From the NCBI RefSeq assembly GCF_030123405.1, contig NZ_CP126110.1, positions 4,402,001 through 4,466,000 of the forward strand: a stretch of 64,000 nucleotides of DNA, written 5' to 3'. The notes beneath the pieces were generated by a model, which saw only the letters and a list, made by a program, of their open reading frames with translations, did not search any database and was not told the origin of the DNA. A program made the position numbers and the translations under genes. Origin of the DNA: Neobacillus sp. WH10 (GTDB taxonomy: Bacteria > Bacillota > Bacilli > Bacillales > Cytobacillaceae). Positions 9,134-17,650 of this stretch are shown piece after piece (position 1 is the stretch's first letter; every line of letters begins with the position of its first letter).

Positions 9134-9177
9134 TTGACATTTTTCACTATTGCCCTTATAGTTACCTAGGTAACTAT
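9134..9177 (+). promoter_or_regulatory. marR-MFS promoter with 20-bp palindromic operator
   Basis: TTGACA at 9134-9139, 17-base spacer, TATAGT at 9157-9162. ATAGTTACCTAGGTAACTAT at 9158-9177 is a perfect 20-bp palindrome that covers the -10 and the start point. This is the expected place and form for a MarR dimer site, so autorepression is likely. Confidence 0.85.
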
Positions 9178-9198
9178 TTTGAAAAATTGGAGCGCATT

Positions 9199-9612
9199 AT
9201 GATAAGCCACGAATTATTCCATACTCTTCATCAGCTTTCACGCCTTCTTACCAACAAACTCAATGAAGCTTTAAAGCCATTGGGACTATACAGTGCCCAG
9301 TGGGCCGTTATCTTTACTCTCAAAAAAAGAGGGTCACTTACGCAAACAGAACTTTGTGATTATTTATTTGTTGAAGCTCCGCCTATGACACGAACTATTC
9401 AACGGCTAGTAAAACAAGGATATGTGAAACAGGTTCCAGGGAAGGACAAACGGGAGAAACATGTTCAATTAACAGATGAAGCAATAAATGAATACCCAAG
9501 ATGGGTAAGGGTCGTAAATGAAGTAAATCAGGGTTTGCTGAATAACTTTCCAGAGGCATCACAAGAAGAACTTTTAAAACTACAAAACAGCTGGTTACAG
9601 CAAATTTTATAA
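9199..9612 (+). CDS. MarR-family transcriptional regulator
   Basis: A 137-residue winged-helix repressor. The MarR core runs from about 28 to 100: SAQWAVIFTLKKRG, TQTELCDYLFVEAPPMTRTIQRLVKQG and the wing KDKREKHVQLTDE. The ATG at 9199 follows TTGGAG; the longer frame from 9088 would read through the promoter and the palindrome. It is followed 14 bases later by an MFS exporter, so it probably senses a toxic compound and controls its own efflux pump. The pairing resembles YwoH/YwoG of B. subtilis, but the ligand cannot be told from sequence. Confidence 0.9.
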   Translation: MISHELFHTLHQLSRLLTNKLNEALKPLGLYSAQWAVIFTLKKRGSLTQTELCDYLFVEAPPMTRTIQRLVKQGYVKQVPGKDKREKHVQLTDEAINEYPRWVRVVNEVNQGLLNNFPEASQEELLKLQNSWLQQIL

Positions 9613-9626
9613 CAGAGGTGCATTGA

Positions 9627-10841
9627 ATGAACAAATCAAAACTATGGAGCAAAGATTTTATCAGTGTTTCCTTAAGTAACTTTTTCCTATTTTTAACTTT
9701 TTATATCCTGCTCGTGACACTTCCATCCTACGCAATGGATGAATTGCATAGCAGTTCTTCAGTAGCGGGGCTTATGACAACGGTATTTTTGCTTTCTGCT
9801 ATCGTTTCACGTCCGCTTGCCGGGCAATGGCTTGAAAGTAAAGGTCATAAAAAAGTATTGTTAATAGCACTTATTCTATTTGCCGGCGCTTCACTTCTAT
9901 ACATTTTCCCAAAAACAATCACAGGTTTTCTGATTGTTCGCCTGCTGCATGGGATTGGCTTTGGCATGGCCACGACGGCTGTGGGTACAATCGTAGCCGA
10001 TATCATTCCAGCCTCACGTAGAGGTGAAGGAATGGGATATTTTGTTATGTCAACAAATATAGCAATGGTAATAGGCCCATTTGTTGGCTTGTTCTCCATC
10101 CAACAATGGGGATCCCAAACATTATTTATCCTTAGTGTCATTGTTGCAATTTGTTCCTTACTTACCGGGCTAAGTGTTAAGGTCACGAAAACAGAACAGC
10201 CTCATGAGATAAAGGTTTCTTCATCTTTTTCATTCCGAAACCTTTTCGAAGCTTCTGCCGTTCCCATCGCGATTGTAGGAAGCTTCATGGGAATTGTTTA
10301 TTCTGCACTTCTTTCATTTGTGTCGATCTATGCAACTGAAATTCACTTGGCAAACGTTGCGAGTCTTTTCTTTGTTGTCTATGCCATTGTTTTATTACTT
10401 TCAAGGCCATTTACAGGAAAATGGCTCGATCAATATGGACCAAATGTAATCAGCTTTCCATGTATTGCTCTTTTTGCCATTGGGATGTTAGTATTAAGCC
10501 AAAGTAATGGGACATTCACATTCCTTCTTTCAGCAGGAATGATTGGCTTAGGATGGGGAACTTTATTTCCTACCTTCCAAACCATTGCCATTCAAGATGC
10601 CGAGCCTAGAAAAAGAGGCATGGCAACAGCTACTTTCCTATCTATCTATGATACGGGCATTGCACTAGGTTCTTTCATTGTTGGTATTATCGCGGTAAAA
10701 ATGGATTATAGCACTCTATATTTCTTTTGTTCCTTCTATATTTTAATTGGGGCAGCACTTTATTACTTCCTTCATATGAAGAAGCAACGCACTTCAGTAA
10801 AAGTAGAAAATCAGCGGCAAGCAAAAATGCAAGAGATCTAA
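9627..10841 (+). CDS. MFS efflux transporter
   Basis: A 404-residue membrane protein with about 12 hydrophobic helices, of the major facilitator superfamily. The loop 2-3 motif is seen as RPLAGQWLESKGHKKVLL and motif C-like GPFVGLF in helix 5, typical of drug:proton antiporters; RPFTGKWLDQYG repeats the motif in the second half. The ATG has AGAGGTG ahead of it. It forms an operon with the MarR gene. It resembles YwoG-type proteins. The substrate is unknown, and sugar or metabolite export cannot be excluded. Confidence 0.88.
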   Translation: MNKSKLWSKDFISVSLSNFFLFLTFYILLVTLPSYAMDELHSSSSVAGLMTTVFLLSAIVSRPLAGQWLESKGHKKVLLIALILFAGASLLYIFPKTITGFLIVRLLHGIGFGMATTAVGTIVADIIPASRRGEGMGYFVMSTNIAMVIGPFVGLFSIQQWGSQTLFILSVIVAICSLLTGLSVKVTKTEQPHEIKVSSSFSFRNLFEASAVPIAIVGSFMGIVYSALLSFVSIYATEIHLANVASLFFVVYAIVLLLSRPFTGKWLDQYGPNVISFPCIALFAIGMLVLSQSNGTFTFLLSAGMIGLGWGTLFPTFQTIAIQDAEPRKRGMATATFLSIYDTGIALGSFIVGIIAVKMDYSTLYFFCSFYILIGAALYYFLHMKKQRTSVKVENQRQAKMQEI

Positions 10842-10907
10842 AATTTATTAAACAAACTCCTCCAAATGTTATATAATGGAATGTAACTTAATAGAGGAGG
10901 GATTTTT

Positions 10908-11126
10908 ATGGCAAAATCCAAAGCCAAGAAATTGAGAGAAAAACTTGTTCGTGAAGGAAACATAAATCCGGAAGCAAAGCGAAGTGAGTATGTTTTTACA
11001 GATATGCGCACAAGAATGACCAAGACGAAAAAAGATCATTTATATCATTTTAAACACAAGAACCATCAATCCAAGGACGGATATGATGGTTCTTTTTACA
11101 TAATAAAAACAATTACTTTCTACTGA
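10908..11126 (+). CDS. Small conserved basic protein
   Basis: A 72-residue lysine/arginine-rich protein starting MAKSKAKKLREKL, with a central RTRMTKTKKDHLYHFKHKNH stretch. GAGGAGGG at 10895-10902 is a strong ribosome site and TATAAT at 10872-10877 a likely -10. I do not know its function; similar short basic proteins occur in other Bacillaceae. The last third of the frame lies in a terminator-like hairpin (11059-11097), yet the residues encoded by the hairpin (DGYDGSFY) look like protein rather than random sequence. Confidence 0.65.
   Translation: MAKSKAKKLREKLVREGNINPEAKRSEYVFTDMRTRMTKTKKDHLYHFKHKNHQSKDGYDGSFYIIKTITFY
11059..11097 (+). terminator. Terminator-like hairpin inside the end of a small gene
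   Basis: AGAACCATCA at 11059-11068 pairs perfectly with TGATGGTTCT at 11084-11093, followed by TTTTT. It lies within the reading frame that stops at 11126. Confidence 0.7.
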
Positions 11127-11577
11127 AAATTGGTTTATGTGTGAGCTCAATTTTCACTACATGGACTTCTTGATCAAGATCCTCTTCTAACAACACAATG
11201 GTCCAGTTTTTCGCGATAACTTCACGAAGTGACTGAAGATTATTACTTGTTATTTTGACATGATCTAAAAACTCACCGGTATCAACGAAATCTTCGCCTT
11301 CCTTCATGGCAAATTTAATCGACAACAACGATTTAAGGGCTCCTTTCGTCAAAAAAGACATTTCGTAGCCTTCCATAATGGCTTGGTCAACTTTTACTTT
11401 ATTCAATTGGTAGAAGTCCACCAGCGTTTTCCAAGTCGGAATTCCTTCTCCAAAGCTCTCGAGTACTTCTTCATTTCCTTCATGTAATAGCCCGACAATC
11501 GCTTCGTTATCTAGTCCTTTTACTCTCATCATTTCAAGCATAAGCCCATAATTTAAGGCTAACTTTACCTTTTCCAT
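11113..11577 (-). CDS. Unknown acidic protein, last gene of the peptide-transport operon
   Basis: A 154-residue soluble protein that I do not recognise. It is mostly helical and acidic, starts MEKVKLALNYG, and ends in a beta-type stretch (EVHVVKIELTHKP). The start at 11577 has AGGGAGAGATG ahead of it; the frame is open further upstream but would overlap the ATPase gene. It begins 14 bases past the oppF-like stop and is probably cotranscribed with the importer. No membrane segment or signal is visible. Confidence 0.7.
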   Translation of the reverse strand: MEKVKLALNYGLMLEMMRVKGLDNEAIVGLLHEGNEEVLESFGEGIPTWKTLVDFYQLNKVKVDQAIMEGYEMSFLTKGALKSLLSIKFAMKEGEDFVDTGEFLDHVKITSNNLQSLREVIAKNWTIVLLEEDLDQEVHVVKIELTHKPIFSRK

Positions 11578-11590
11578 TTCATCTCTCCCT

Positions 11591-12577
11591 CTAACTTTCA
11601 TATAAATGGCAAGCGACCAAATGCTCTCCAGCAATTTCCTTTAATTGCGGAGTTACTTCAGCACAAATTGGTTTTGCAAATGGACAACGAGACCTGAAAC
11701 GACAGCCCCTGTCCATCTCTATTGGGCTAGGGAGCTCTCCTGAAATAATTTCGCGTTTACTATTTTGGGCTTTGATTGGGTCTGGAATTGGAATCGCAGA
11801 CAACAAAGCTTGCGAGTATGGGTGCAGCGGTTTATCGTATAGTTCGTCGCTCTTTGATATCTCAACCATTTGTCCGAGGTACATGACACCAATCCGATTA
11901 GAGATATGACGGACCATTGATAAGTCATGGGCAACGAACAAATAAGTAAGCTTCATCTCACTCTGTAAATCTTCTAACATATTAATCACTTGTGCTTGAA
12001 TCGATACATCAAGTGCCGATATCGCCTCATCACAAAGCACAAAATCAGGATTAATCGATAATGCCCTGGCAATGCCAATTCTTTGCCGCTGTCCGCCGCT
12101 AAATTCATACGGAAATTTGTCCAAGTCTTCCTTCTTCAGACCGACTTTATTCAAAATATCAATAATGACATCTTTTCGTTCATTTTTGGCGAGTTGTGTG
12201 TGAATCTCCAGTGGTTCATCAATGATTTCTTCAACGTTCATATATGGATTAAGTGATGAATAGGGATCTTGGAAAATCATTTGCATTCTTTTTCGATACG
12301 GTTGAAGTTCTTTATTGTTTAGGGTGGCAATATCCTTGCCATCAAATAGTATCTCGCCCGAGGTGGGTTCGTACAAACGATTCAGTGTCCTTCCTAGTGT
12401 GGATTTACCGCACCCAGATTCACCAACAAGACCAAACGTTTCCCCTTTATAAATATGAAAGGATACATCATCGACAGCCTTAACAAAAGGTTTATTTTTT
12501 GTAAATATCGAAGCTTTTAATGGGAAGTATTTTTTTAAATTGTTCACTTCAATAAGTTTTTGATTTGTCGTTGTCAT
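11591..12577 (-). CDS. oppF: Oligopeptide ABC transporter ATP-binding protein (OppF/DppF type)
   Basis: A 328-residue ATPase that powers peptide import. The Walker A GESGCGKST lies near residue 57, the signature FSGGQRQRIGIARAL near 160, the Walker B FVLCDEAISALD next, and the C-terminal oligopeptide-transporter extension carries the cysteine-rich GCRFRSRCPFAKPIC. It overlaps the preceding ATPase gene by 29 bases. The paralogue (Opp, App or Dpp) is not certain. Confidence 0.92.
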   Translation of the reverse strand: MTTTNQKLIEVNNLKKYFPLKASIFTKNKPFVKAVDDVSFHIYKGETFGLVGESGCGKSTLGRTLNRLYEPTSGEILFDGKDIATLNNKELQPYRKRMQMIFQDPYSSLNPYMNVEEIIDEPLEIHTQLAKNERKDVIIDILNKVGLKKEDLDKFPYEFSGGQRQRIGIARALSINPDFVLCDEAISALDVSIQAQVINMLEDLQSEMKLTYLFVAHDLSMVRHISNRIGVMYLGQMVEISKSDELYDKPLHPYSQALLSAIPIPDPIKAQNSKREIISGELPSPIEMDRGCRFRSRCPFAKPICAEVTPQLKEIAGEHLVACHLYES

Positions 12578-13562
12578 CTAGCCTGTCTCCTTCCCCTGCT
12601 AAAAAGCACCTACTTTTCTGGGTAGCTGAGAAGCTTTTGTATTCCGGTAAGTTAGTAAAACATTTATCCATTGCAAATTCACACCGTTCGGCAAATGGAC
12701 ATCCTGCATTTATCTGTTGTAGTGATGGGGCGGCACCTTTTATTGGCTTTAATCTTGTTTTTTCGCCGTCCACTCTTGGAATTGAATTCAATAAAGCCTT
12801 TGTATATGGATGTTTCGGTGAATAAAAGATCTCATGTGCCAATCCTTCTTCCATCACCATTCCTGCGTACATCACTAAAATCCGACTGCAAATCGTCGCT
12901 ACTACTCCAAGGTCATGTGTAATGAACACAACTGACATGTCGTTTTCCTGCTGCAGTTTTTTTATTAATTCTAGAATTTGCGCCTGAATCGTAACATCAA
13001 GGGCGGTTGTTGGTTCATCGGCAATCAACAACTTCGGATTGCACGCCAGCGCCATCGCAATTAATACTCTTTGTCTCATCCCTCCGCTGAATTCATGAGG
13101 GTATTGCTTTACTCTTGTTTCAGGAGAAGGAATTCCTACCAATCTTAGCAGTTCAACCGCCTCTTTCGTTGCTTCCTTCTTGTTCATGCCTCTAATTCTT
13201 GTTAAAAGATCAACAAGATGATCGCCTGCTCTTTTTAATGGATTAAGGGCCGTCATGGGATCTTGAAAAATCATCGCAATCTCCCGGCCTCTAATTGCCC
13301 TCTTTTCCTTTTTGGATAGGTTTTCGATATGCTTTCCATCCAAAACAATCTCTCCGGCTTCCACTTTTGCATTACTCGGAACAATTCCAAGTATCGATTT
13401 CACCATGACACTTTTTCCGCTTCCTGACTCACCGACAATCCCTAATATTTCACCCTTTTGAACGGTAAAGTCAATGCCGCGGATCACTTCCGTTTTTGCT
13501 TTATCATTATAAAAATTGGTACGGAGGTTTTTTACATCCAGTAACATCGTTTTGTTCTCCAT
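12549..13562 (-). CDS. oppD: Oligopeptide ABC transporter ATP-binding protein (OppD/DppD type)
   Basis: A 337-residue ATPase, partner of the next one. It shows Walker A GESGSGKSV, signature FSGGMRQRVLIAMAL, Walker B LLIADEPTTALD, and the C-terminal cysteine cluster GCPFAERCEFAMDKC found in oligopeptide importers. The start has AAAGGAGG ahead. It lies 17 bases after the second permease gene in a run of five genes read leftward. Confidence 0.92.
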   Translation of the reverse strand: MENKTMLLDVKNLRTNFYNDKAKTEVIRGIDFTVQKGEILGIVGESGSGKSVMVKSILGIVPSNAKVEAGEIVLDGKHIENLSKKEKRAIRGREIAMIFQDPMTALNPLKRAGDHLVDLLTRIRGMNKKEATKEAVELLRLVGIPSPETRVKQYPHEFSGGMRQRVLIAMALACNPKLLIADEPTTALDVTIQAQILELIKKLQQENDMSVVFITHDLGVVATICSRILVMYAGMVMEEGLAHEIFYSPKHPYTKALLNSIPRVDGEKTRLKPIKGAAPSLQQINAGCPFAERCEFAMDKCFTNLPEYKSFSATQKSRCFLAGEGDRLDDNDKSKTY

Positions 13563-13579
13563 TTCAAGATAACCTCCTT

Positions 13580-14434
13580 TTATTTCCCGCTTGTTTTCGG
13601 CTCGACCACTGCCCTCAGCAAGTCACCAAGCTTATTAAAGGAATAAACTGTAAGGACGATAAGAAGTCCAGGTAAAATCGCCATATAGGGGGCGTTCGCT
13701 AAGTTTCCTTGAGCAGTCTGCAGCATACTTCCCCAGGAAGATAATGGCTGCTGAATTCCCAGACCAAGAAAACTTAAAGCTGATTCCATTAAAATGGCAT
13801 TGGCAATACTAACAGTTGATGCAACAATGAATGTTGGAAAAACGGCTGGAATAACATGCTTCAAGATAACTTTTTTCAGCGATTGGCCCGAGGATTTAGC
13901 ATATAAAACATACTCTCTTTCTTTGATGGAAAGTGTTTCGGCCCTTACTAACCTAGCTGTACTCATCCAAGTGAAAAGACCGATAACGAGCACAATTGCC
14001 TTTAAACCAGGGGTAAGATAAATACTGACAACCGTCACAAGGATCATCCATGGGATCGAGGAAATCACATCAACTGTCCTCATTAAAAAATTGTCAACCT
14101 TTCCTCCGAAATAACCGCTTATCGTTCCCACTAACACGCCAATACAAGTCGAAATAAGCATGGCTAAAATTCCTACAGCGAGGGAGATCCGCCCTCCATA
14201 TAATGCTCGGGTTAGATAATCTCTTCCAAGCTCATCTGTGCCAAACCAATGCTTTGCACTTGGGCCTTGGAGACCATTCATGACATCCACCTTATCTGGC
14301 GGATACGGTGACAAAAAGGCGAAAATCGACACTAACATGATAAACATTAAAAAAATGAGAGCAATGGCCGCCGTTTTATTACGTTTAATTTCTTTTTTTA
14401 ATTGCTGCATTCTTCTATTTTTTTTACCGGCCAA
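13580..14434 (-). CDS. oppC: Oligopeptide ABC transporter permease (OppC type)
   Basis: A 284-residue membrane protein with an N-terminal helix, the WFGTDELGRDYLTRALYGGR segment typical of OppC/DppC, and four to five further helices with the EAA loop (ESALSFLGLGIQQP). The TTG start at 14434 has GGGGGA ahead at good spacing. It follows the OppB-type gene by three bases. It forms half of the inner-membrane channel. Confidence 0.92.
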   Translation of the reverse strand: MAGKKNRRMQQLKKEIKRNKTAAIALIFLMFIMLVSIFAFLSPYPPDKVDVMNGLQGPSAKHWFGTDELGRDYLTRALYGGRISLAVGILAMLISTCIGVLVGTISGYFGGKVDNFLMRTVDVISSIPWMILVTVVSIYLTPGLKAIVLVIGLFTWMSTARLVRAETLSIKEREYVLYAKSSGQSLKKVILKHVIPAVFPTFIVASTVSIANAILMESALSFLGLGIQQPLSSWGSMLQTAQGNLANAPYMAILPGLLIVLTVYSFNKLGDLLRAVVEPKTSGK

Positions 14435-14437
14435 TTT

Positions 14438-15394
14438 CTATTCCCCCATTCCCTTAATTCGCGGGTCAACGATGCTATATAAAAGATCAGATGCTAAATT
14501 GCCGATGATCACTAGGCTTGAAGAAAGGAGCATAATTGCCATCACAACAGGATAATCAAATCCTTGAATGGCTTTAACAAAATAAGTACCGATTCCCGGC
14601 CAGCCAAAAACAGTCTCTGTTACGACAGCTCCTGTTACCAGCATCGGCAGACTCATCCCGACAATCGTAATAATAGGCAGCAGAACATTTCTTAGGACAT
14701 GCTGAAATAAAATCCAAGAAGAAGCTGCCCCGTATGCCTGTTGGACCATCACATAATCTTCAGAAAGCTGGCCAATTGTAGATGATCGTACATAGCGAAC
14801 CAATTCCGGCATGAATGAAAGCGTTAAGACGGTACACGGAAGGACCATATGACTAAGAAGATCAGAAAACGAGTCTTCATTTCCGATCGTATGCATGCCA
14901 AGGATTGGAAATATATTTAATTGATAGCCAAAAATAAACACAAGAATCATCGCCATCCAAAAGCTAGGAATGGCAATCCCAAATGAACTTAAGCCATCAA
15001 TGATTTTATCTGCCCATTTTCCTTTATTTGCCCCAGCAATAAGGCCAAGAAAAATCGATAAAAATAAGGCAAGCAGGTATGCAGGTAGAACCAGAAGAAT
15101 GGTATTTGGTATTCTCACTGAAAGATCCTTTGTAATACTTTCATGTGTCACAATAGAATATCCCCATTCACCGCCCAAGATCCCTTTAACCCAATAAAGA
15201 TATTGAATATAGGCAGGCTGATCCAATCCATTTCTTGCTTTTATTAACTCTATTGTTTCTTTTGACATATTTGGTGTTGTCATTGCATCCACTGCATCGT
15301 ATGGAGCCAGTTGAATGAGTGTAAAGCAAATAATCGAAATAATAAATAGCAAAGGTATTGCCTGTAAAACCCTTTTAAAAATATACTTTAACAA
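14438..15394 (-). CDS. oppB: Oligopeptide ABC transporter permease (OppB type)
   Basis: A 318-residue membrane protein with about six helices, starting MLKYIFKRVLQAIPLLF as OppB/DppB proteins do, and with the EAA loop ending FVKAIQGFDYPVV. The TTG at 15394 has AAGGAG about ten bases ahead; a GTG at 15406 would overlap that site. It is separated from the binding-protein gene by an attenuator-like hairpin and an interspersed repeat. Confidence 0.9.
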   Translation of the reverse strand: MLKYIFKRVLQAIPLLFIISIICFTLIQLAPYDAVDAMTTPNMSKETIELIKARNGLDQPAYIQYLYWVKGILGGEWGYSIVTHESITKDLSVRIPNTILLVLPAYLLALFLSIFLGLIAGANKGKWADKIIDGLSSFGIAIPSFWMAMILVFIFGYQLNIFPILGMHTIGNEDSFSDLLSHMVLPCTVLTLSFMPELVRYVRSSTIGQLSEDYVMVQQAYGAASSWILFQHVLRNVLLPIITIVGMSLPMLVTGAVVTETVFGWPGIGTYFVKAIQGFDYPVVMAIMLLSSSLVIIGNLASDLLYSIVDPRIKGMGE

Positions 15395-15486
15395 AAATAA
15401 TCCCACTCCTTACGTATCCTGAAAAAACAATCATGAGTTTTAGCTCCCTACTAAAGCATGAAAATGAACTGATTACAAGCATGCAT

Positions 15487-15605
15487 CAACATAATAAAGG
15501 CGGTGTGAGCAAAGATAAGTTTCACTAAATCCAAAATGGCAACTATTTTTTCGCATAGACAAGATAAACTGATTCATTATTCCGGCGCTCTCCCCTTTTC
15601 CACAA
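15487..15605. repeat. Interspersed intergenic element, copy A
   Basis: One of four related segments (others near 27694, 36394 and 47730). Shared landmarks are CAACATAATAAAGG, GGTGTGAGCA(A/G)AG and a later AACTGATTCATT. It lies between the permease and binding-protein genes of the importer. It does not look coding and shows no transposase. Confidence 0.55.
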
Positions 15606-15678
15606 AGACAGAACCCAATAGAAAACGATACTTTAACCTATTAACTCTATTATTCTATTACTTTTATACTGAAAAAAT

Positions 15679-15712
15679 AAAGATAAACAGCGTCCTGTTT
15701 ATCTTTATTTTA
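15679..15712 (-). terminator. Attenuator between binding protein and permease genes
   Basis: AAAGATAAACAG at 15679-15690 pairs perfectly with CTGTTTATCTTT at 15695-15706, loop of four. On the minus strand it is followed by ATTTTTTC. Its place after the binding-protein gene suggests partial termination, giving more binding protein than membrane components. Confidence 0.8.
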
Positions 15713-15734
15713 ACTATTCATCCAACTATTGATA

Positions 15735-17321
15735 TTAATAAGAAAGCTTCGACATATCCTCAAACGTATAAACTGGTACTAAACCCGCTTCATCAATACC
15801 TTTGATTCTAGAATCAATCGCTAAAATACGCTTGTTTTCCATCAGTGGATAGAACGCGGCATCGTCGATAACAATCTTCTGAATTTCTTCATATATAGCT
15901 TTTCGTTTTGCGTCATCTTTCTCAACACGGCCTTGATTAAATAATTCATCCACTTTTGGATTACTATAATACATGTAGTTTGCTTCACCATTGGTTACAA
16001 ATAAGGAATTAAAGGTGTCTGGATCAATTCCCATGATGTATCCGCCAAGATACATATCAAAATCAGAATGCACGCTTTGCATTTTTTGGTTTAATGCTGT
16101 TGCATCCATTCCCACTAGTTCAACCGATATGCCTGCTGCCTTTAGGTTTTGCTGAATGACAGCAGCTTGCTTTTGCTGGATTGGATTATTCGCAGTAAAG
16201 GCAAGTTTTAATTTTAAATCAGACACGCCTGCTTTGGCTAATAACTCCTTAGCTTTTTTCGTATTAAATTTATGTTTTTCGACATCATCTGTGAAATATG
16301 TTGCTTTTTTAGGCAAGAAAGAATAGGCAGGTTTGGAATAATCAGTTGATACATAGCTTGCTATATTGATTTCATCACGATTTAATCCATATGCAATGGC
16401 CTTTCTTACATCTTTTGACTGAACAGAATTTGAGCTAAGGTTAAAGGCTAAATAACCGATTCGTCCTTCTTCATATTCTTTTAAAGTGACATTAGAGTTC
16501 CCTTTAAATTTGCTGGCATCTGAAGGCTGAACCACAAGTGCATTGATTTCTCCCTTTTGAAGTGCCATTGTCGCAGTATTTGCATCCATAATAATACGGT
16601 AAACAACCTTTGAAATTTTCGGGGCACCTAGGAAATAATCATCATTCTTTTCAAATGTAACACTTTCCCCAGCCTTGTATTCTTTCAACTTGTATGGTCC
16701 AGTACCAACTGGCGCTGCATTTTTAGGGCTATTAGCAATATTCGTTTCGCCTTCATAAACATGTTTTGGCATGATAAAGATGTTACCTAATGCCTCAATT
16801 GCACCCATACTAACGGTTGGAAGGGTGAATTTCACGGTATAGTCATCTACTTTTTCAACCTTAACTGGCTGATTATTAAATATAAGCTGGCTTCTTGCCC
16901 AGCCGCCATTTTCTTCTTTTAACATTTGCTCATAGGTGAAAACAACATCATCGGCAGTAAACGGCTGGCCATCATGCCACTTCACGTCTTTTCTTAATTT
17001 TGCTGTATAAGTTAAGAAATCGTCAGATGGCGTCATGCTTTCCGCTAAAAAGTACTTGATATCGTCCTTCCCATTGTACATATATAATGGAGAGTATACT
17101 GTTTTGATTTCCATTAAACCAAAACGGTCACCAGTGGTAATTACGTTAACTGCGTTTCCAGGATCTCCGTCAATACCATAAATAAAAGTATCCGGTTTAT
17201 TCGTTCCCTCAGTTTTATTTTTGGAACTTGCCTTGTCCGTTGATTTTGAAGAACAGCCTGCAAGTACTAAAAACATACTTAAAAAAAGAGCTGCAAATAT
17301 AGTAACATTTTTACGCATCAC
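15735..17321 (-). CDS. oppA: Peptide-binding lipoprotein (SBP family 5)
   Basis: A 528-residue extracytoplasmic solute-binding protein. The N terminus is a lipoprotein signal (MMRKNVTIFAALFLSMF then LAGC), so the protein is anchored by a lipidated cysteine near residue 23. The family 5 features are clear: TAKLRKDVKWHDGQPFTADDVVFTYEQ-type segment and GTGPYKLKEY. It captures peptides (or a related solute) for the importer read after it. A GTG at 17321 and an ATG at 17318 are both possible starts, with GGGGGA ahead. Confidence 0.92.
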   Translation of the reverse strand: MMRKNVTIFAALFLSMFLVLAGCSSKSTDKASSKNKTEGTNKPDTFIYGIDGDPGNAVNVITTGDRFGLMEIKTVYSPLYMYNGKDDIKYFLAESMTPSDDFLTYTAKLRKDVKWHDGQPFTADDVVFTYEQMLKEENGGWARSQLIFNNQPVKVEKVDDYTVKFTLPTVSMGAIEALGNIFIMPKHVYEGETNIANSPKNAAPVGTGPYKLKEYKAGESVTFEKNDDYFLGAPKISKVVYRIIMDANTATMALQKGEINALVVQPSDASKFKGNSNVTLKEYEEGRIGYLAFNLSSNSVQSKDVRKAIAYGLNRDEINIASYVSTDYSKPAYSFLPKKATYFTDDVEKHKFNTKKAKELLAKAGVSDLKLKLAFTANNPIQQKQAAVIQQNLKAAGISVELVGMDATALNQKMQSVHSDFDMYLGGYIMGIDPDTFNSLFVTNGEANYMYYSNPKVDELFNQGRVEKDDAKRKAIYEEIQKIVIDDAAFYPLMENKRILAIDSRIKGIDEAGLVPVYTFEDMSKLSY

Positions 17322-17650
17322 CTTATAAATCCCCCAATCAGATGTTGTTATGTAAAATCATGAGAATAATAGGTACCGAAGTTATGTCTTTATTTCCTAC
17401 TATTCTTATATGTTTTACAGATGTTATTTTACATGATAATATAATCAGCGTAAATATAAATCTTTCGCAAAAAAGAATACAGAATATAAAAATGATTCTA
17501 TTTATTAGCTGTAGGAATCATGTTGGCAGGCACCTCCATTCCATTAATACTTCGTATTTCTTAAATCTCGAAATAAGCAATTCATTTTACATTCAATTTC
17601 TGTTAAGCTACGATGATACTGTAATAACATATGATCTGGAGGGATTATTG
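17322..17650. other. Divergent intergenic region
   Basis: AT-rich spacer between the leftward binding-protein gene and the rightward flavoprotein gene. A TATAAT at 17440-17445 is a possible -10 for the rightward gene. The open frame that reads from 17342 into the flavoprotein has no ribosome site and is not believed. No operator or riboswitch is recognised. Confidence 0.5.

Noticed and set aside
8965..9147. Minus-strand frame with a seven-residue AEL(R)-type repeat
   Set aside because: A by-product of the 21-bp array. There is no ribosome site, and it overlaps the marR promoter.
17342..17650. N-terminal extension of the flavoprotein frame
   Set aside because: No ribosome site, AT-rich and unlike protein; GGAGGG at 17638 fixes the start at 17651.
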